Position numbers and translations under genes: made by a program
In this document: positions 24,801-34,102 of the stretch, in pieces
Numbering within the stretch: position 1 is the first letter of the stretch
How the letters are laid out: every line of letters starts with the position of its first letter
NCBI GenBank assembly: GCA_046329585.1
Contig: JAXLUI010000003.1
Location: 62,001 to 126,000, forward strand
Source: DLKC01 sp002478885
GTDB taxonomy: Bacteria; Bacteroidota; Bacteroidia; Chitinophagales; Chitinophagaceae
Direction: 5' to 3'
Length of the DNA: 64,000 nucleotides
Notes under the pieces: model-generated
Told to the model about the DNA's origin: nothing
The model's input: only the letters and a program-made list of their open reading frames with translations
The model's database searches: none

Positions 24801-26735
24801 AACAGGTCGCCAAAAAAAAATGCTTTTAAAAGTCTGCTGTTTTTTGCGCTCGTCGCAAATGCTTTTTCGGGCTTCTCACAAAACTACCAGCCAGAAAAGG
24901 TGAATAATAAAGCTGCGTCTGAATACGGCAGGGCTATACAATTGCTGCAGGACGGCTATATAAGAGAGGCTATTCCTGTGCTCCAGAAATCGGCCGCTCT
25001 GCAGAGCAATTTTGCCGACGCCTATTTGTCGCTTGGTGGCGCTTACGGCCAATTAAAGGATTACCGGAATAGTGTTGCAGCATACGAAAAAGCACGAAGC
25101 ATCGATTCGGTGTACTTTCTTTATTATAACCTCCCCTACTCTATCAATCTTGCCGGGCTTGGAAATTTCGCAGAGGCAATGAATGCAGTAGAACGTTTCC
25201 TTGCCATCCCCGCCCTTGGCGATAAAAGCACGAAAAGCGCGATCTATCGAAAAAACTGCTATGCCTTTGCATTGGACTATGCTGCGAAACACGCGGAAAA
25301 TAATTACGTGTTTGCACCGGAAAACCTGGGCGACAGTATTAATTCTGAATTCTCGGAATATTATCCCTCGTTCACCATCGACGATAGCACGCTTGTTTTT
25401 ACAAGAAGGGCAAACGGTATCCGCGAAGATTTTATCGAGAGCAGGAAAATAAAAAACGGTTACAGCAAAGCCGTGAAAATAAACGGCAGCTTAAATGAAG
25501 AGCCGTCAAAGGGCGGTACCAATATTTCGCAGGACGGCGAGTGGCTCATTTTTGCCGGCAATTTTGCAGGCAAAGGCCTGGGTAATTTCGATCTCTATAT
25601 CTCTTATAACACCCCTACCGGCTGGAGCGAACCCATCAATATGGGCGCTAACATCAACACCGGGTTCTGGGAAAGTTCGCCATCTGTTGCACCCGATAAA
25701 AACGCTATCTACTTCAGCAGCGACAGGCCCGGTGGCTACGGTGGAAGAGACTTGTATGTTAGCTACAGGTCGACATCAGGAAAATGGTCTCCCGCAGAAA
25801 ATATGGGACCTGGCATTAATACAAATGGCGACGAAATCGCACCTTTTATTCACGCTGACAACAAAACACTGTACTACACATCGGGTGGTTTAGCCGGTTA
25901 TGGTGGCACTGACATTTATGTTACGAGGAAAGATGACAACGGCAACTGGGGCTTGCCCGAAAACCTAGGTTTTCCCGTTAATACGATCGAAAACGAAGGC
26001 AGTCTTTTTGTCGCAGCCGACGGCATAACCGCCTACTACGCGAGTGACAGGTCCGATAGCCGGGGCGGACTTGACCTTTATAAATTTCAACTACGCAATG
26101 ATGTAAGACCGCTAAAGACTTTTTATGTACAGGGCACCGTAACCGATGCCGTAACGAATAAAACAATTCCATGTGCCGTTGAACTTATTGACAATGCCAG
26201 CGGCAAAACAGTCTCAAAAGTACAAACCGATGAGACCGGGTTTTATTTTATGACACTCCCTGTGGGGAAGAACTACAGTTTTACCATAAACCGGAGGGGG
26301 TATCTTTTTTACAGTGACCTGTTTGAACTAAACAGGAAAGATGCCGATAGCATATATGTAAAGGACATTGCACTGCAACCAATTGCCGTTAATGTCTCTG
26401 CTGTACTGAAAAACATCCTTTTTGAGTTTAATTCAGCGCGGCTTCAACCCGTGAGCTTGATTGAACTCGATAAACTCCTGCAACTGATGAACGATAACCC
26501 CACAGTAAAAGTCCAGATAAACGGCTACACCGACAATACAGGTTCCGACGCACACAACATTCAACTTTCTTCAGACAGGGCCAGGTCTGTAGCAGCATAT
26601 TTAATAAGTAAGGGCATAAATGCCACCCGTATCACCTCGAAAGGCTTTGGTGCTGCCAACCCCGTTGCAGGCAACGATACAGAGGAAGGACGTGCGCTAA
26701 ACAGGAGAACAACATTTACAATCACCGGGCAATAA
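24792..26735 (+). CDS. TPR / WD40-like (PD40) / OmpA-family envelope protein
   Basis: A 647-residue protein with start set at ATG 24792, which begins a signal peptide (KSLLFFALVANAFSGFSQ). The frame is open 37 codons further upstream, but that part is unlike a signal peptide and overlaps a dispersed repeat. In order: TPR repeats (AIQLLQDGYIREAIPVLQ), PD40 beta-propeller repeats (IYFSSDRPGGYGGRDLY, three or more), a carboxypeptidase-regulatory-like domain, and a C-terminal OmpA peptidoglycan-binding domain (NGYTDNTGSDAHN, LSSDRARSV, NRRTTF). Proteins of this build link the outer membrane to peptidoglycan; a relation to PorE-type T9SS components is possible but unproven. Confidence 0.9.
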   Translation: MKNNRSPKKNAFKSLLFFALVANAFSGFSQNYQPEKVNNKAASEYGRAIQLLQDGYIREAIPVLQKSAALQSNFADAYLSLGGAYGQLKDYRNSVAAYEKARSIDSVYFLYYNLPYSINLAGLGNFAEAMNAVERFLAIPALGDKSTKSAIYRKNCYAFALDYAAKHAENNYVFAPENLGDSINSEFSEYYPSFTIDDSTLVFTRRANGIREDFIESRKIKNGYSKAVKINGSLNEEPSKGGTNISQDGEWLIFAGNFAGKGLGNFDLYISYNTPTGWSEPINMGANINTGFWESSPSVAPDKNAIYFSSDRPGGYGGRDLYVSYRSTSGKWSPAENMGPGINTNGDEIAPFIHADNKTLYYTSGGLAGYGGTDIYVTRKDDNGNWGLPENLGFPVNTIENEGSLFVAADGITAYYASDRSDSRGGLDLYKFQLRNDVRPLKTFYVQGTVTDAVTNKTIPCAVELIDNASGKTVSKVQTDETGFYFMTLPVGKNYSFTINRRGYLFYSDLFELNRKDADSIYVKDIALQPIAVNVSAVLKNILFEFNSARLQPVSLIELDKLLQLMNDNPTVKVQINGYTDNTGSDAHNIQLSSDRARSVAAYLISKGINATRITSKGFGAANPVAGNDTEEGRALNRRTTFTITGQ

Positions 26736-26810
26736 ACACGCAAAGCCCAGGCCCTGTTCATTTTACTTGCTATAGATATTGCCTTGTCATGACTCCTTCA
26801 TGCAAGTAAT

Positions 26811-26842
26811 AAAAAACAGCTTCTCATTGCTGGGAAGCTGTT
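26811..26842 (-). terminator. Intrinsic terminator after the tail-specific protease gene
   Basis: On the minus strand AACAGCTTC pairs with GAAGCTGTT and is followed by a T-run, 21 bp past the stop. Confidence 0.75.
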
Positions 26843-26863
26843 GGATTTCACTCAAAAAGTGTT

Positions 26864-29017
26864 TTAATGTTTGGCTGTATTGCTCATACCGGAGCCAATA
26901 ATATCTTCAACAATATTGACGGTCTCATTTATATAAAGATCACTCTGAACATTCTTAAGCCACTGCTCATACCTTTCGTTCTTGGTTTTATCAGGACTGT
27001 TTAAAAACTTATCCTTATCAACTTCAGTGGGCTGAATATTCATAGGCTTATCAAGATGAGTCAACTGATCATTTTGCTTAACGGTATTCTTAACAAGCGC
27101 CTGCTGCTTTTTGTAGGCATCTATTCCAAGCAGGTATTCTTTACCAACATTCTGGCCAAGCCAGCTGGTGTTATTTTTAATAGTATTAAACGACTGGCTT
27201 TTTTGCACGCGATCGTTCGCCTTCTTAATAACAGCGCTCCAGTCAGTTTGCGTATCAGATGTCTGGAAGCCTACCTGTGGTATCTGGTCCCAACTTAAAG
27301 CCGATGGATTGTCTTTCTCCCTGTATTTTAGGTATTCATACGAATCGGGAAGCACGATATCGGAGCTAACACCTTTTAATTGCGTAGAACCGCCGTTGAT
27401 CCTGTAAAATTTCTGGAAAGTGATTTTTAAAGCACCATATTCCGTTTGCCCAAGATATTTATCGCTTGGTTTGCCCAGTGGCAACGGCGTTTGCACGGTG
27501 CCTTTGCCATAAGTGGAGGTACTACCAACAATAATTCCCCGTTTATAATCCTGTATCGCGGCGGCAAATATTTCTGATGCGGATGCACTGAATTCATTCA
27601 CCATTACAGCAAGCGGTCCATCATAAATCTGTGCGTTGTCATTATCATTCCATAAACGCGGCTTGCCATCGCGGTCCTTAACCTGTACAACGGGCCCGCC
27701 TTTAATAAACAAGCCCACCATTTGCACTACTTCGTACAAAGAGCCACCGCCATTATTCCGCAGGTCAAGAATGACACCGTCTACATTTTCCGCCTTAAGT
27801 TTTTTCAGTTCATTCGCTACATCTTCTGAACAACGGTTTCCATCGGGTCTTTCCAGGTCAGCGTAAAATTCAGGCAGAAAAATATAACCGATCTTTTTAT
27901 CACCGTCTTTAATCACGGAACTCCTGGCAAAAGTCTCGTCCAAAACAATTTCATCGCGTACAAGCGTAACCACCTGCATGGTACCATCGGCCTTTTTAAA
28001 AGTGATCCTTACTTCTGTACCCTTTGCGCCACGAATTAATTTTACCACATCAGTCACACCATAACCTGCAATATCAACCGGCTCATCCTTTCCTTGTGCA
28101 ACCTTAATAATCTGGTCGTTGGGTTGAACAAGGCCACTCTTCCAGGCAGGGCTTCCTGTAATCAAACTCGAGATTTTCACAGCGCCGTCCTCTTCCTTCA
28201 ATTGAGCACCGATACCATAAAATCTGCCACTCATACTTTCATCAAATTCTCTTTTTTCAATGGGCGGAAAATATTCGGTATGAGGATCCATCAGTTCAGT
28301 GATCGTGTTCACAAAAGAACTGAATTGCTGGTCTGTAGTGAACAATACCTTAAGCCGGTTATAATTCCTGTCCAATGCTGTTTGCACCTGTTTTCTGGCT
28401 TCCGCTTCAAGAGCCGCATCCGGCTTTTTTGAAAGGCTGTCGCCGGGAGTAGCTTTCTCTCTTTGCTGCTGGAGATCAGTGAACTTTTCTAAAGTCATAA
28501 ACTTAACCCTTTTCCGCCAGGCTTCCTTTCTTGCAGCCGCATCGGCAGCAAAGTCAACTTTGTCTCCATCAAGCTGCGCCGATTCATTTACAGAGAAATC
28601 AAAAGGTTTGGACAAAATGTCTTTATAAACAGCCATGGCTTCGTCTATCCTTTTAAGATAAATCGTTGATACCGCAGGGTAAAACTTAATGGCAGACTTG
28701 CCGAGTATCTCATCGTCGATGCTTGTTTCATATTTCGACAGGTCGCTAACATCAGACTTTAAAAAAAGATTTTTATCAGGGTCAAGATCGTCGAGGTATT
28801 TAGTGAAGACTGACTTGGAAAAGGCATCATCGATTGGCTTGGGGTTATAGTGCTTTTGCTCAAGTATCGCTCCTATTCCGGTAAGTAATTTCTGCTGGTT
28901 TGCATACTGGTCTTCATTGCTATTGACCGTGTCGCCAGAATCCATGCCGGCGAATGCCCAGAATGCTCCTCCCAACAATACAATAAGCAATAAAGGCCAT
29001 ACTTTTTTGTTCATCAT
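26864..29017 (-). CDS. prc: Carboxy-terminal processing (tail-specific) protease, Prc family
   Basis: About 717 residues from ATG 29017 (29041 and 29014 are alternatives); the short start puts the hydrophobic anchor VWPLLLIVLLGGAFWAFAG near the N-terminus. Order: helical N-domain of Prc type, PDZ domain (about 235-330, GIGAQLKEEDGAVKISSLITGSPAWKSGL), peptidase S41 domain with the catalytic Ser in NEFSASASEI and the catalytic Lys in TYGKGTVQ, and a C-terminal Prc-type (DUF3340-like) domain. It degrades periplasmic proteins from their C-termini. The gene is single, with its own terminator. Confidence 0.93.
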   Translation of the reverse strand: MMNKKVWPLLLIVLLGGAFWAFAGMDSGDTVNSNEDQYANQQKLLTGIGAILEQKHYNPKPIDDAFSKSVFTKYLDDLDPDKNLFLKSDVSDLSKYETSIDDEILGKSAIKFYPAVSTIYLKRIDEAMAVYKDILSKPFDFSVNESAQLDGDKVDFAADAAARKEAWRKRVKFMTLEKFTDLQQQREKATPGDSLSKKPDAALEAEARKQVQTALDRNYNRLKVLFTTDQQFSSFVNTITELMDPHTEYFPPIEKREFDESMSGRFYGIGAQLKEEDGAVKISSLITGSPAWKSGLVQPNDQIIKVAQGKDEPVDIAGYGVTDVVKLIRGAKGTEVRITFKKADGTMQVVTLVRDEIVLDETFARSSVIKDGDKKIGYIFLPEFYADLERPDGNRCSEDVANELKKLKAENVDGVILDLRNNGGGSLYEVVQMVGLFIKGGPVVQVKDRDGKPRLWNDNDNAQIYDGPLAVMVNEFSASASEIFAAAIQDYKRGIIVGSTSTYGKGTVQTPLPLGKPSDKYLGQTEYGALKITFQKFYRINGGSTQLKGVSSDIVLPDSYEYLKYREKDNPSALSWDQIPQVGFQTSDTQTDWSAVIKKANDRVQKSQSFNTIKNNTSWLGQNVGKEYLLGIDAYKKQQALVKNTVKQNDQLTHLDKPMNIQPTEVDKDKFLNSPDKTKNERYEQWLKNVQSDLYINETVNIVEDIIGSGMSNTAKH

Positions 29018-29221
29018 AATATTTAAAATTTTTTTGCCCACGATCCAAAAATAAGAGAATTTAAAGTTAACCTTATACCATTATTACTTATTAACAAAGG
29101 TTTTTCCGGTTGGTTGAGCTCTTCCCGTTACCGTTCATAACCATCGCTTATTTTATTGTTCAAAAAAAGGCAAGGCAGTAAAAGGGGCAGGGAAAGAAAT
29201 TCTCAAAAGGCTTATTTATCT

Positions 29222-29252
29222 TTTGGAACATGAAGGTATTTAATTATTTTTG
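29222..29252 (+). promoter_or_regulatory. Consensus Bacteroidota promoter of tRNA-His
   Basis: TTTG (29222-29225), a 19-bp spacer, then TATTTTTG (29245-29252): both elements and the spacing match the primary sigma consensus TTTG-N19-TAnnTTTG. It lies 28 bp before the tRNA and is the cleanest promoter in the window. Confidence 0.8.
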
Positions 29253-29280
29253 CCGCCCGATAAGCGATATTGCTTCTCAC

Positions 29281-29355
29281 GGAGATTATAGCTCAGTTGG
29301 TTAGAGCGTCAGTTTGTGGCACTGAAGGCCGGGGGTTCGAGACCCCTTAATCTCC
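29281..29355 (+). tRNA. tRNA-His (anticodon GTG)
   Basis: A complete cloverleaf: an eight-pair acceptor stem including the extra G-1:C73 pair specific to tRNA-His (GGAGATTA with TAATCTCC), the D-arm GCTCAGTTGGTTAGAGC, anticodon arm TCAGT-TTGTGGC-ACTGA with GTG, and the T-arm GGGGG-TTCGAGA-CCCCT. CCA is not encoded. A perfect promoter precedes it and a terminator follows. Confidence 0.96.
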
Positions 29356-29364
29356 CAAAAACAG

Positions 29365-29399
29365 CCTTGTAGACTTTAAAAGGTTTACAAGGTTTTTTT
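29365..29399 (+). terminator. Intrinsic terminator of tRNA-His
   Basis: CCTTGTA pairs with TACAAGG, followed by seven Ts, 10 bp downstream of the tRNA. Confidence 0.8.
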
Positions 29400-29415
29400 A
29401 TTTAAAACATCCCAT

Positions 29416-30021
29416 ATGAATCCTGCACTTTGGATATTACCCGTAACAACCGCCCTGGTAATGTGGTTAAGCATAAAGGTCTCGATAAGATTTTTATTCA
29501 GGCCGGCATCTCCTGTAAAATTTGCGGGTATCCGCATCCAGGGCATTTTTCCCCAATACCAATCGGTCATCGCCAGGCAGGTGACCGAAGCGGTGATCAA
29601 TGAAATTGCCAACAGCCACGACATTAAACAGTTTATTACCGGGCCCCGGGTACTCGAGAAAATAATGCCATCCATAGAGATACACCTCGATGATTTCTTA
29701 AACAGGAAATTAAAAGAAGCGCTGCCTGTTATTTCTCTTTTCGTCGGGGAAAAAGTGATCGCTCAATTGAAAGCCCTTTTCATCCAGGAGTTGCAGGTAT
29801 TATTTCCATCGGTTATGTCGCAGCTTTTTGACGGTTTGCAGCAAAACCGTGAGCTGGCAGATACACTTTATGTAAAATTGTGTGCGGTTAACACAGAGAA
29901 GTTCGAAGAAGCTTTTTACGGTAGCTTTAAAAAAGCACTGGTTAAAGCGGAATGCGGTTTTGCGGTTGTTGGCTTTTTAACAGGTTTACTCCAGCTGCTG
30001 ATAATATTATACCTGAATTAG
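29416..30021 (+). CDS. DUF445-family membrane protein
   Basis: A 201-residue protein with a hydrophobic helix at each end (about 4-28 and 180-200). Between them are the DUF445 features: a loop ending in LFRPASPVKFAGIRIQGIFPQYQ, then amphipathic helices. The family includes B. subtilis YheB-like proteins of unknown function; the size is shorter than many members. It starts 16 bp after the tRNA-His terminator and is separate from the following receptor gene by a dispersed repeat. Confidence 0.8.
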   Translation: MNPALWILPVTTALVMWLSIKVSIRFLFRPASPVKFAGIRIQGIFPQYQSVIARQVTEAVINEIANSHDIKQFITGPRVLEKIMPSIEIHLDDFLNRKLKEALPVISLFVGEKVIAQLKALFIQELQVLFPSVMSQLFDGLQQNRELADTLYVKLCAVNTEKFEEAFYGSFKKALVKAECGFAVVGFLTGLLQLLIILYLN

Positions 30022-30054
30022 CATTCATTTTTTTGCTGCATTAACACCAGGAAG

Positions 30055-30112
30055 CACAAGGGTGCGACGCAACAACTGTTGATGTGCGCTGCTGAGCCCG
30101 GCTCAAAAAAAA
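30055..30112 (+). repeat. Dispersed intergenic repeat, short form, forward copy
   Basis: CACAAGG, core GTGCGACGCAAC (30062-30073), GATG, then GAGCCCGGCTC and eight As. It is one of the best-preserved copies and ends 34 bp before the next ATG. Confidence 0.8.
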
Positions 30113-30145
30113 TATATTGAAGGACCAATTAAATCAGACCTTACG

Positions 30146-32767
30146 ATGAAAAACATACTACTAAGTTGTTCGTTGAGCATTTGCTCCATGATCGCCGTTG
30201 CACAAGCGCCGGGTGGATTTAACAGGCAGGGTGGCGGACAGAATATGAACCTTGGGCACTTTTATGGGAAGGTGATCGACAGCGCTACAAACAAACCGGT
30301 CGACGGGGCTACCATTCAACTGACAGGGCCAAAATTTGATACAGTAACAAAAAAGGTTAAAGATTTTATTTACGCCACGCTCATTACAAAAAGCAACGGG
30401 AATTTTAGTATCGAGAACCTCCCCATTTTTACCAGTTTTAAACTGCACATAACCGTAATAGGTTATAAGGAATATAAAGCAAACATTTCTTTCGGATTAA
30501 AAATGCAGGGAGGTGCCCAACAGGACCGGTCGCAAATGATGAACATGATCGATAAAGATTTGGGCAACATTAAAATGGAGGCCGATGCAAGCACACTCGC
30601 GGCAGTAACAGTTACCGCCGCTGCAAAACCTTTTTTTGAAATGGGTGTTGACCGTAAGATCTTTAATGTAGATAAGAACATTGTAAGTACAGGCCAGACA
30701 GCTACAGAATTAATGAAGCAAATCCCGTCGGTTAATGTCGACATCGATGGCAACGTAACCCTTAGAAACGCTACCCCCACGCTTTTTATCGATGGCAGGC
30801 CAACTACATTAACACTTGACCAGATTCCGGCAGATATCATCGACAGGGTAGAGATCATAACAAACCCATCTGCAAAATATGATGCATCTGGTGGAACGGC
30901 GGGTATCCTGAATATTGTTTTGAAGAAGAACAAGAAATCGGGCTACAACGGTAACGTGCGGGCCGGCATCGACTCCCGGGGTAAGTTCAATGGCGGTGCG
31001 GATATCAATGTTAGACAGAATAAACTGAATTTCTTTTTGAGTGGCAGCTATAACCAGCGCAAATCGAAATCTACCTCTGAAACTACAAGGGACAATACCA
31101 TTGATCCCCCAAGTGTGGTAACCCAAACAGGCAGTGCCGTAAATGATGGCTATTTTGCTTTTGTACGCGGCGGACTTGATTATTTTATCGATAACAGGAA
31201 CACCATAACAGCTGCGGCAAATTATAACAGGGGTAATTTCAAAAGTTCAGAAACGCAGGTAATCGATTCCGTTATCAACGGTGTTTTTGAAACACACAAC
31301 GAACGGTACACCAACAGCTCAAGAAATTTCAGGAATTTTGGTTCGCAGCTGAGTTTCAGGCACAACTTTACAGAAAACGGTCACGATATAACGGCAGATA
31401 TTAACTACAACACCAGTTCAAACGACAATGCCGGTGATTATACAACCAACTATTACTACCCCGACCACACGTCCAAATACCAGCCATTGTTGCAAACGGT
31501 AAGCGGCTCGGGTACCAATAAATTTCTTACCCTGCAAACCGATTATGAAAATCAGTTTAATGAAAATTCAAAGCTCGAGGCAGGTGCAAGGATGGCACTC
31601 AGGAATTTTGAGAACATAAGCGACCAGTATTATTACAACTACGAAACAGGCAAGTACGAATTGGTGCCGGTTATAAGCAGCAATTACAAGTTCACCGACC
31701 AGGTTTATGCGGGTTACGGAACTTATAGCCTCAAAACAAAAAAATGGAGATACCAGCTGGGCCTTAGGGTGGAAAGTTCAAACTATGATGGCACGCTTAT
31801 CGGCAAAGATTCTTCATTTAAAATAACCTACCCGGTGAGTTTTTTCCCAAGCACATTCATAACTTATAAAATAGATGATAAGCAGGATTTTCAGTTAAAC
31901 TATTCCCGCAGGATCAACAGGCCAAACTTTTTCCAGTTAATGCCTTTTGTTGACAACAGCGACCCGCTTAACTTAAGTGTGGGTAACCCAAATCTGAAAC
32001 CCGAGTTCACCAATTCATTTGAGCTCAATTACAACTATGCCTATAAAAAAGGCGCCAACCTGCTCGTATCAGCATATTATAAACACACAACAGATCTCAT
32101 TACCAATTATGTTTACCGCGTACCCAATCCGGATACTTCAGTTTACAAATACGACAGCGTTTACCTTACCACCTTTGTAAATGCCGAAAGCAGTGTGGCT
32201 TATGGCTTTGAATTCACGAATAAAATGACCCTGCTGAAAATCTGGGATATGACGGTTAACCTAAACTTATTCAATTCCAAAATCAACGGTACCAACCTCC
32301 TTACCGATCTCTCTAATTCGAGATTAAGCTGGTTTGCTAAAATGAACAACAACTTCAAATTCAAGAAAGGATTTTCCATACAGTTGTCCGGCGAGTACCA
32401 GGCCAAAACAGTGTTACCGGCATCATCTGCCGGCGGACGCGGCGGCGGGTTCTTTGGTGGCCCAACCACAACCGCGCAGGGATACATAAATCCACGATAC
32501 AGCTTCGATATTGCTTTACGAAAAGAATGGACCTGGAAAAACGGCCGAAGCGCGTCGGTTACAATTTCAATGAACGACTTCCTTAAAACGCAGGTTTACA
32601 GCACTTACTCCGAATCAGCATACTTTACACAAACTTCTGTGCGAAGAAGAGATCCACAGGTGCTGAGGGTAAATTTCAACTACCGGTTTGGAAAATTTGA
32701 TGCCAGCCTCTTCAAGAGAAAAAATACAAAGGCCGATCAAAGTGGCGGGGCCGATATGAATCAGTAA
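30146..32767 (+). CDS. TonB-dependent receptor-like outer membrane beta-barrel protein
   Basis: An 873-residue outer membrane protein: signal peptide (cleavage near AVAQ, residue 20), a carboxypeptidase-regulatory-like domain (HFYGKVIDSATNKPVDGATIQL), a plug-like domain (ELMKQIPSVNVDIDGNVTLRNATPTLFIDGRP), and a large barrel with the OMP_b-brl_3 type repeats (NYSRRINRPNFFQLMPFVDNSDPLNLSVGNPNLKPEF). The Gly/Gln-rich segment after the signal peptide is unusual. Ligand unknown; proteins of this group take up peptides, metals or siderophores. It ends before a UUCG-loop terminator. Confidence 0.9.
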   Translation: MKNILLSCSLSICSMIAVAQAPGGFNRQGGGQNMNLGHFYGKVIDSATNKPVDGATIQLTGPKFDTVTKKVKDFIYATLITKSNGNFSIENLPIFTSFKLHITVIGYKEYKANISFGLKMQGGAQQDRSQMMNMIDKDLGNIKMEADASTLAAVTVTAAAKPFFEMGVDRKIFNVDKNIVSTGQTATELMKQIPSVNVDIDGNVTLRNATPTLFIDGRPTTLTLDQIPADIIDRVEIITNPSAKYDASGGTAGILNIVLKKNKKSGYNGNVRAGIDSRGKFNGGADINVRQNKLNFFLSGSYNQRKSKSTSETTRDNTIDPPSVVTQTGSAVNDGYFAFVRGGLDYFIDNRNTITAAANYNRGNFKSSETQVIDSVINGVFETHNERYTNSSRNFRNFGSQLSFRHNFTENGHDITADINYNTSSNDNAGDYTTNYYYPDHTSKYQPLLQTVSGSGTNKFLTLQTDYENQFNENSKLEAGARMALRNFENISDQYYYNYETGKYELVPVISSNYKFTDQVYAGYGTYSLKTKKWRYQLGLRVESSNYDGTLIGKDSSFKITYPVSFFPSTFITYKIDDKQDFQLNYSRRINRPNFFQLMPFVDNSDPLNLSVGNPNLKPEFTNSFELNYNYAYKKGANLLVSAYYKHTTDLITNYVYRVPNPDTSVYKYDSVYLTTFVNAESSVAYGFEFTNKMTLLKIWDMTVNLNLFNSKINGTNLLTDLSNSRLSWFAKMNNNFKFKKGFSIQLSGEYQAKTVLPASSAGGRGGGFFGGPTTTAQGYINPRYSFDIALRKEWTWKNGRSASVTISMNDFLKTQVYSTYSESAYFTQTSVRRRDPQVLRVNFNYRFGKFDASLFKRKNTKADQSGGADMNQ

Positions 32768-32776
32768 AATTTTAAG

Positions 32777-32801
32777 AGCTGCTTCGGCAGCTTTTTTTAT
32801 T
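32777..32801 (+). terminator. Intrinsic terminator with UUCG tetraloop
   Basis: AGCTGC-TTCG-GCAGCT followed by a T-run and a T-rich stretch, 10 bp after the receptor stop codon. Confidence 0.88.
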
Positions 32802-32825
32802 TTTTGGGACCGCCTGCGGTATTTC

Positions 32826-32882
32826 ATAGCATCGGCCCATGCGCGACAGTGCCGGCTTACCGGGCATCGCACACCTGTACAA
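32826..32882 (-). repeat. Dispersed intergenic repeat, long (hairpin) form
   Basis: GCATCGGCCCATGCG, hairpin TGCCGG (32850-32855)-CTTA-CCGGGCA (32860-32866), TCGCACACCTGTAC. It is the best-preserved long copy, and it forms an inverted pair with the short copy near 32983. Confidence 0.8.
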
Positions 32883-32908
32883 TTAGCCCTGAAGTCAGCA
32901 AATAGAAA

Positions 32909-32960
32909 AAAGTCCGGAAGCCATTCCCGCAACGATAATGGTTTCCGGACTTCGGTTTTT
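32909..32960. terminator. Large bidirectional terminator-like hairpin
   Basis: AAGTCCGGAAGCCAT pairs almost fully with ATGGTTTCCGGACTT across a 14-base loop. A T-run follows on the plus strand (32956-32960) and on the minus strand. It sits between the two members of an inverted repeat pair, and no gene I can see ends next to it. Confidence 0.6.
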
Positions 32961-32975
32961 AGACCTTTGCTCCCG

Positions 32976-33010
32976 TAAAAGAGTGCGACGCAAGGAACGG
33001 CGGGCTATGC
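32976..33010 (+). repeat. Dispersed intergenic repeat, short form, forward copy
   Basis: GTAAAAGA, core GTGCGACGCAAG (32983-32994). The right part is degenerate, with CCGG-rich sequence to about 33045. Confidence 0.65.
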
Positions 33011-33085
33011 ACCGGTGCCGGTTACGAAACGCTTACACACCCCGGCTGATCAATTGGTTTTCCATGCCCGGCGGCTACGGGCAAT

Positions 33086-33116
33086 AAAAAAGCCCTTCCG
33101 TGGAAACGGAACGGCC
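33086..33116 (-). terminator. Terminator, probably for the small lipoprotein gene
   Basis: On the minus strand a GGC-TTCCG arm pairs with CGGAAGGGC and is followed by six Ts. It is about 90 bp past the lipoprotein stop codon, which leaves a long 3' UTR. Confidence 0.55.
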
Positions 33117-33204
33117 TCTAACGATTGCTTGCCATATGAAAAAAACTTAATTACTTATCGTCAGCAAGCTTTGACGCTATAATATTCTAGATGCTTAGCT
33201 GAAA

Positions 33205-33390
33205 TTAGTGCTTAGTTGTATCAGCAGCGGCTTTTGTAGTATCTGCAGTAGCAGCAGGAGCTGTTGTATCAGCAGCAGCAGGAGCTGGAGCTGGAGCTAC
33301 AGTAGCAGTATCTGTTGTTGTAGTAGCTGAATCACCAGAACCACAAGCTGCGAAAGCGCCAAGCGCTAATACGAATAATAATTTTTTCAT
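33205..33390 (-). CDS. Small Ala/Thr/Pro-rich lipoprotein
   Basis: A 61-residue lipoprotein: signal peptide MKKLLFVLALGAF, lipobox AFAAC. The remaining 44 residues are low complexity, built from Ala, Thr, Pro and Asp (TTTTDTATVAPAPAPAAADTT and similar), and are surely disordered. Similar tiny lipoproteins are common and often highly expressed in Chitinophagaceae; function unknown. It is divergent from the sigma factor gene, with 145 bp between the starts, and may share regulation with it. Confidence 0.75.
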   Translation of the reverse strand: MKKLLFVLALGAFAACGSGDSATTTTDTATVAPAPAPAAADTTAPAATADTTKAAADTTKH

Positions 33391-33535
33391 TTTTTTGACC
33401 TTTTTTTGTGAGTGAATTTTGATATTAATACAGCATTCACAAAAAGGTAACCTCTGTTTTAAAGATTTTTTAAAAAAATTTCCGGCTTGCTTTTGGGTTA
33501 CTTTTATGCTCCAAAAGGTATTAAATAAAGATTAA

Positions 33536-34102
33536 GTGAAACAAGAGATCAGCGAACAGCACTTATTGAAGGGATTAGCGAACAACGACTCTAAAGCGAT
33601 CGAAACCATCTATAAAGATAATTTTAGCATGGTTCAGGCGCTTATATTGAATAATAGTGGTTCTTACGACGACGCCCGGGATATTTTTCAGGAAGCGATG
33701 GTTACCTTATATGAAAAAGCCAAAAGCGAATCTTTTGTGCTCACTTGCCAGGTAAAAACGTACATCTACTCTGTCTGCCGGAGATTGTGGTTAAAAAAAT
33801 TGCAACAGGCCGGAAAATTTGTTACGCAAGCCGAAAGCCTGGAAGAAACAGTGTTGGTGGAAGATGACCTGGAAGTGCATGAAAAACGCAATGCCGAATT
33901 TGCCATTATGGAACGCGCATTGAGCAGCCTCGGGGAACCTTGCAAAAGTTTAATAGAAGCATATTATATACATAAGAAAGGCATGACGGAAATAGCGGAT
34001 GAGTTTGGTTATACCAATGCAGACAACGCTAAAAACCAGAAATATAAATGCCTTATGCGGTTGAAAAAATTATTCTTTTCGCAATACAACATAGGTGATT
34101 AA
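33536..34102 (+). CDS. ECF-like sigma-70 family RNA polymerase sigma factor
   Basis: A 188-residue sigma factor with region 2 (YDDARDIFQEAMVTLYEKA, near 43-62; TYIYSVCRRLWLKKL near 83-97) and a region 4 HTH (GMTEIADEFGYTNADNAKNQKYKCLMRLKKLF) at the end. The start is GTG at 33536; no in-frame ATG precedes region 2. Its TAA stop overlaps by one base the ATG of the downstream membrane protease (TAATG), so the two are translated together. The neighbour's N-terminus looks anti-sigma-like, making it the likely regulator of this factor. Confidence 0.9.
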   Translation: MKQEISEQHLLKGLANNDSKAIETIYKDNFSMVQALILNNSGSYDDARDIFQEAMVTLYEKAKSESFVLTCQVKTYIYSVCRRLWLKKLQQAGKFVTQAESLEETVLVEDDLEVHEKRNAEFAIMERALSSLGEPCKSLIEAYYIHKKGMTEIADEFGYTNADNAKNQKYKCLMRLKKLFFSQYNIGD

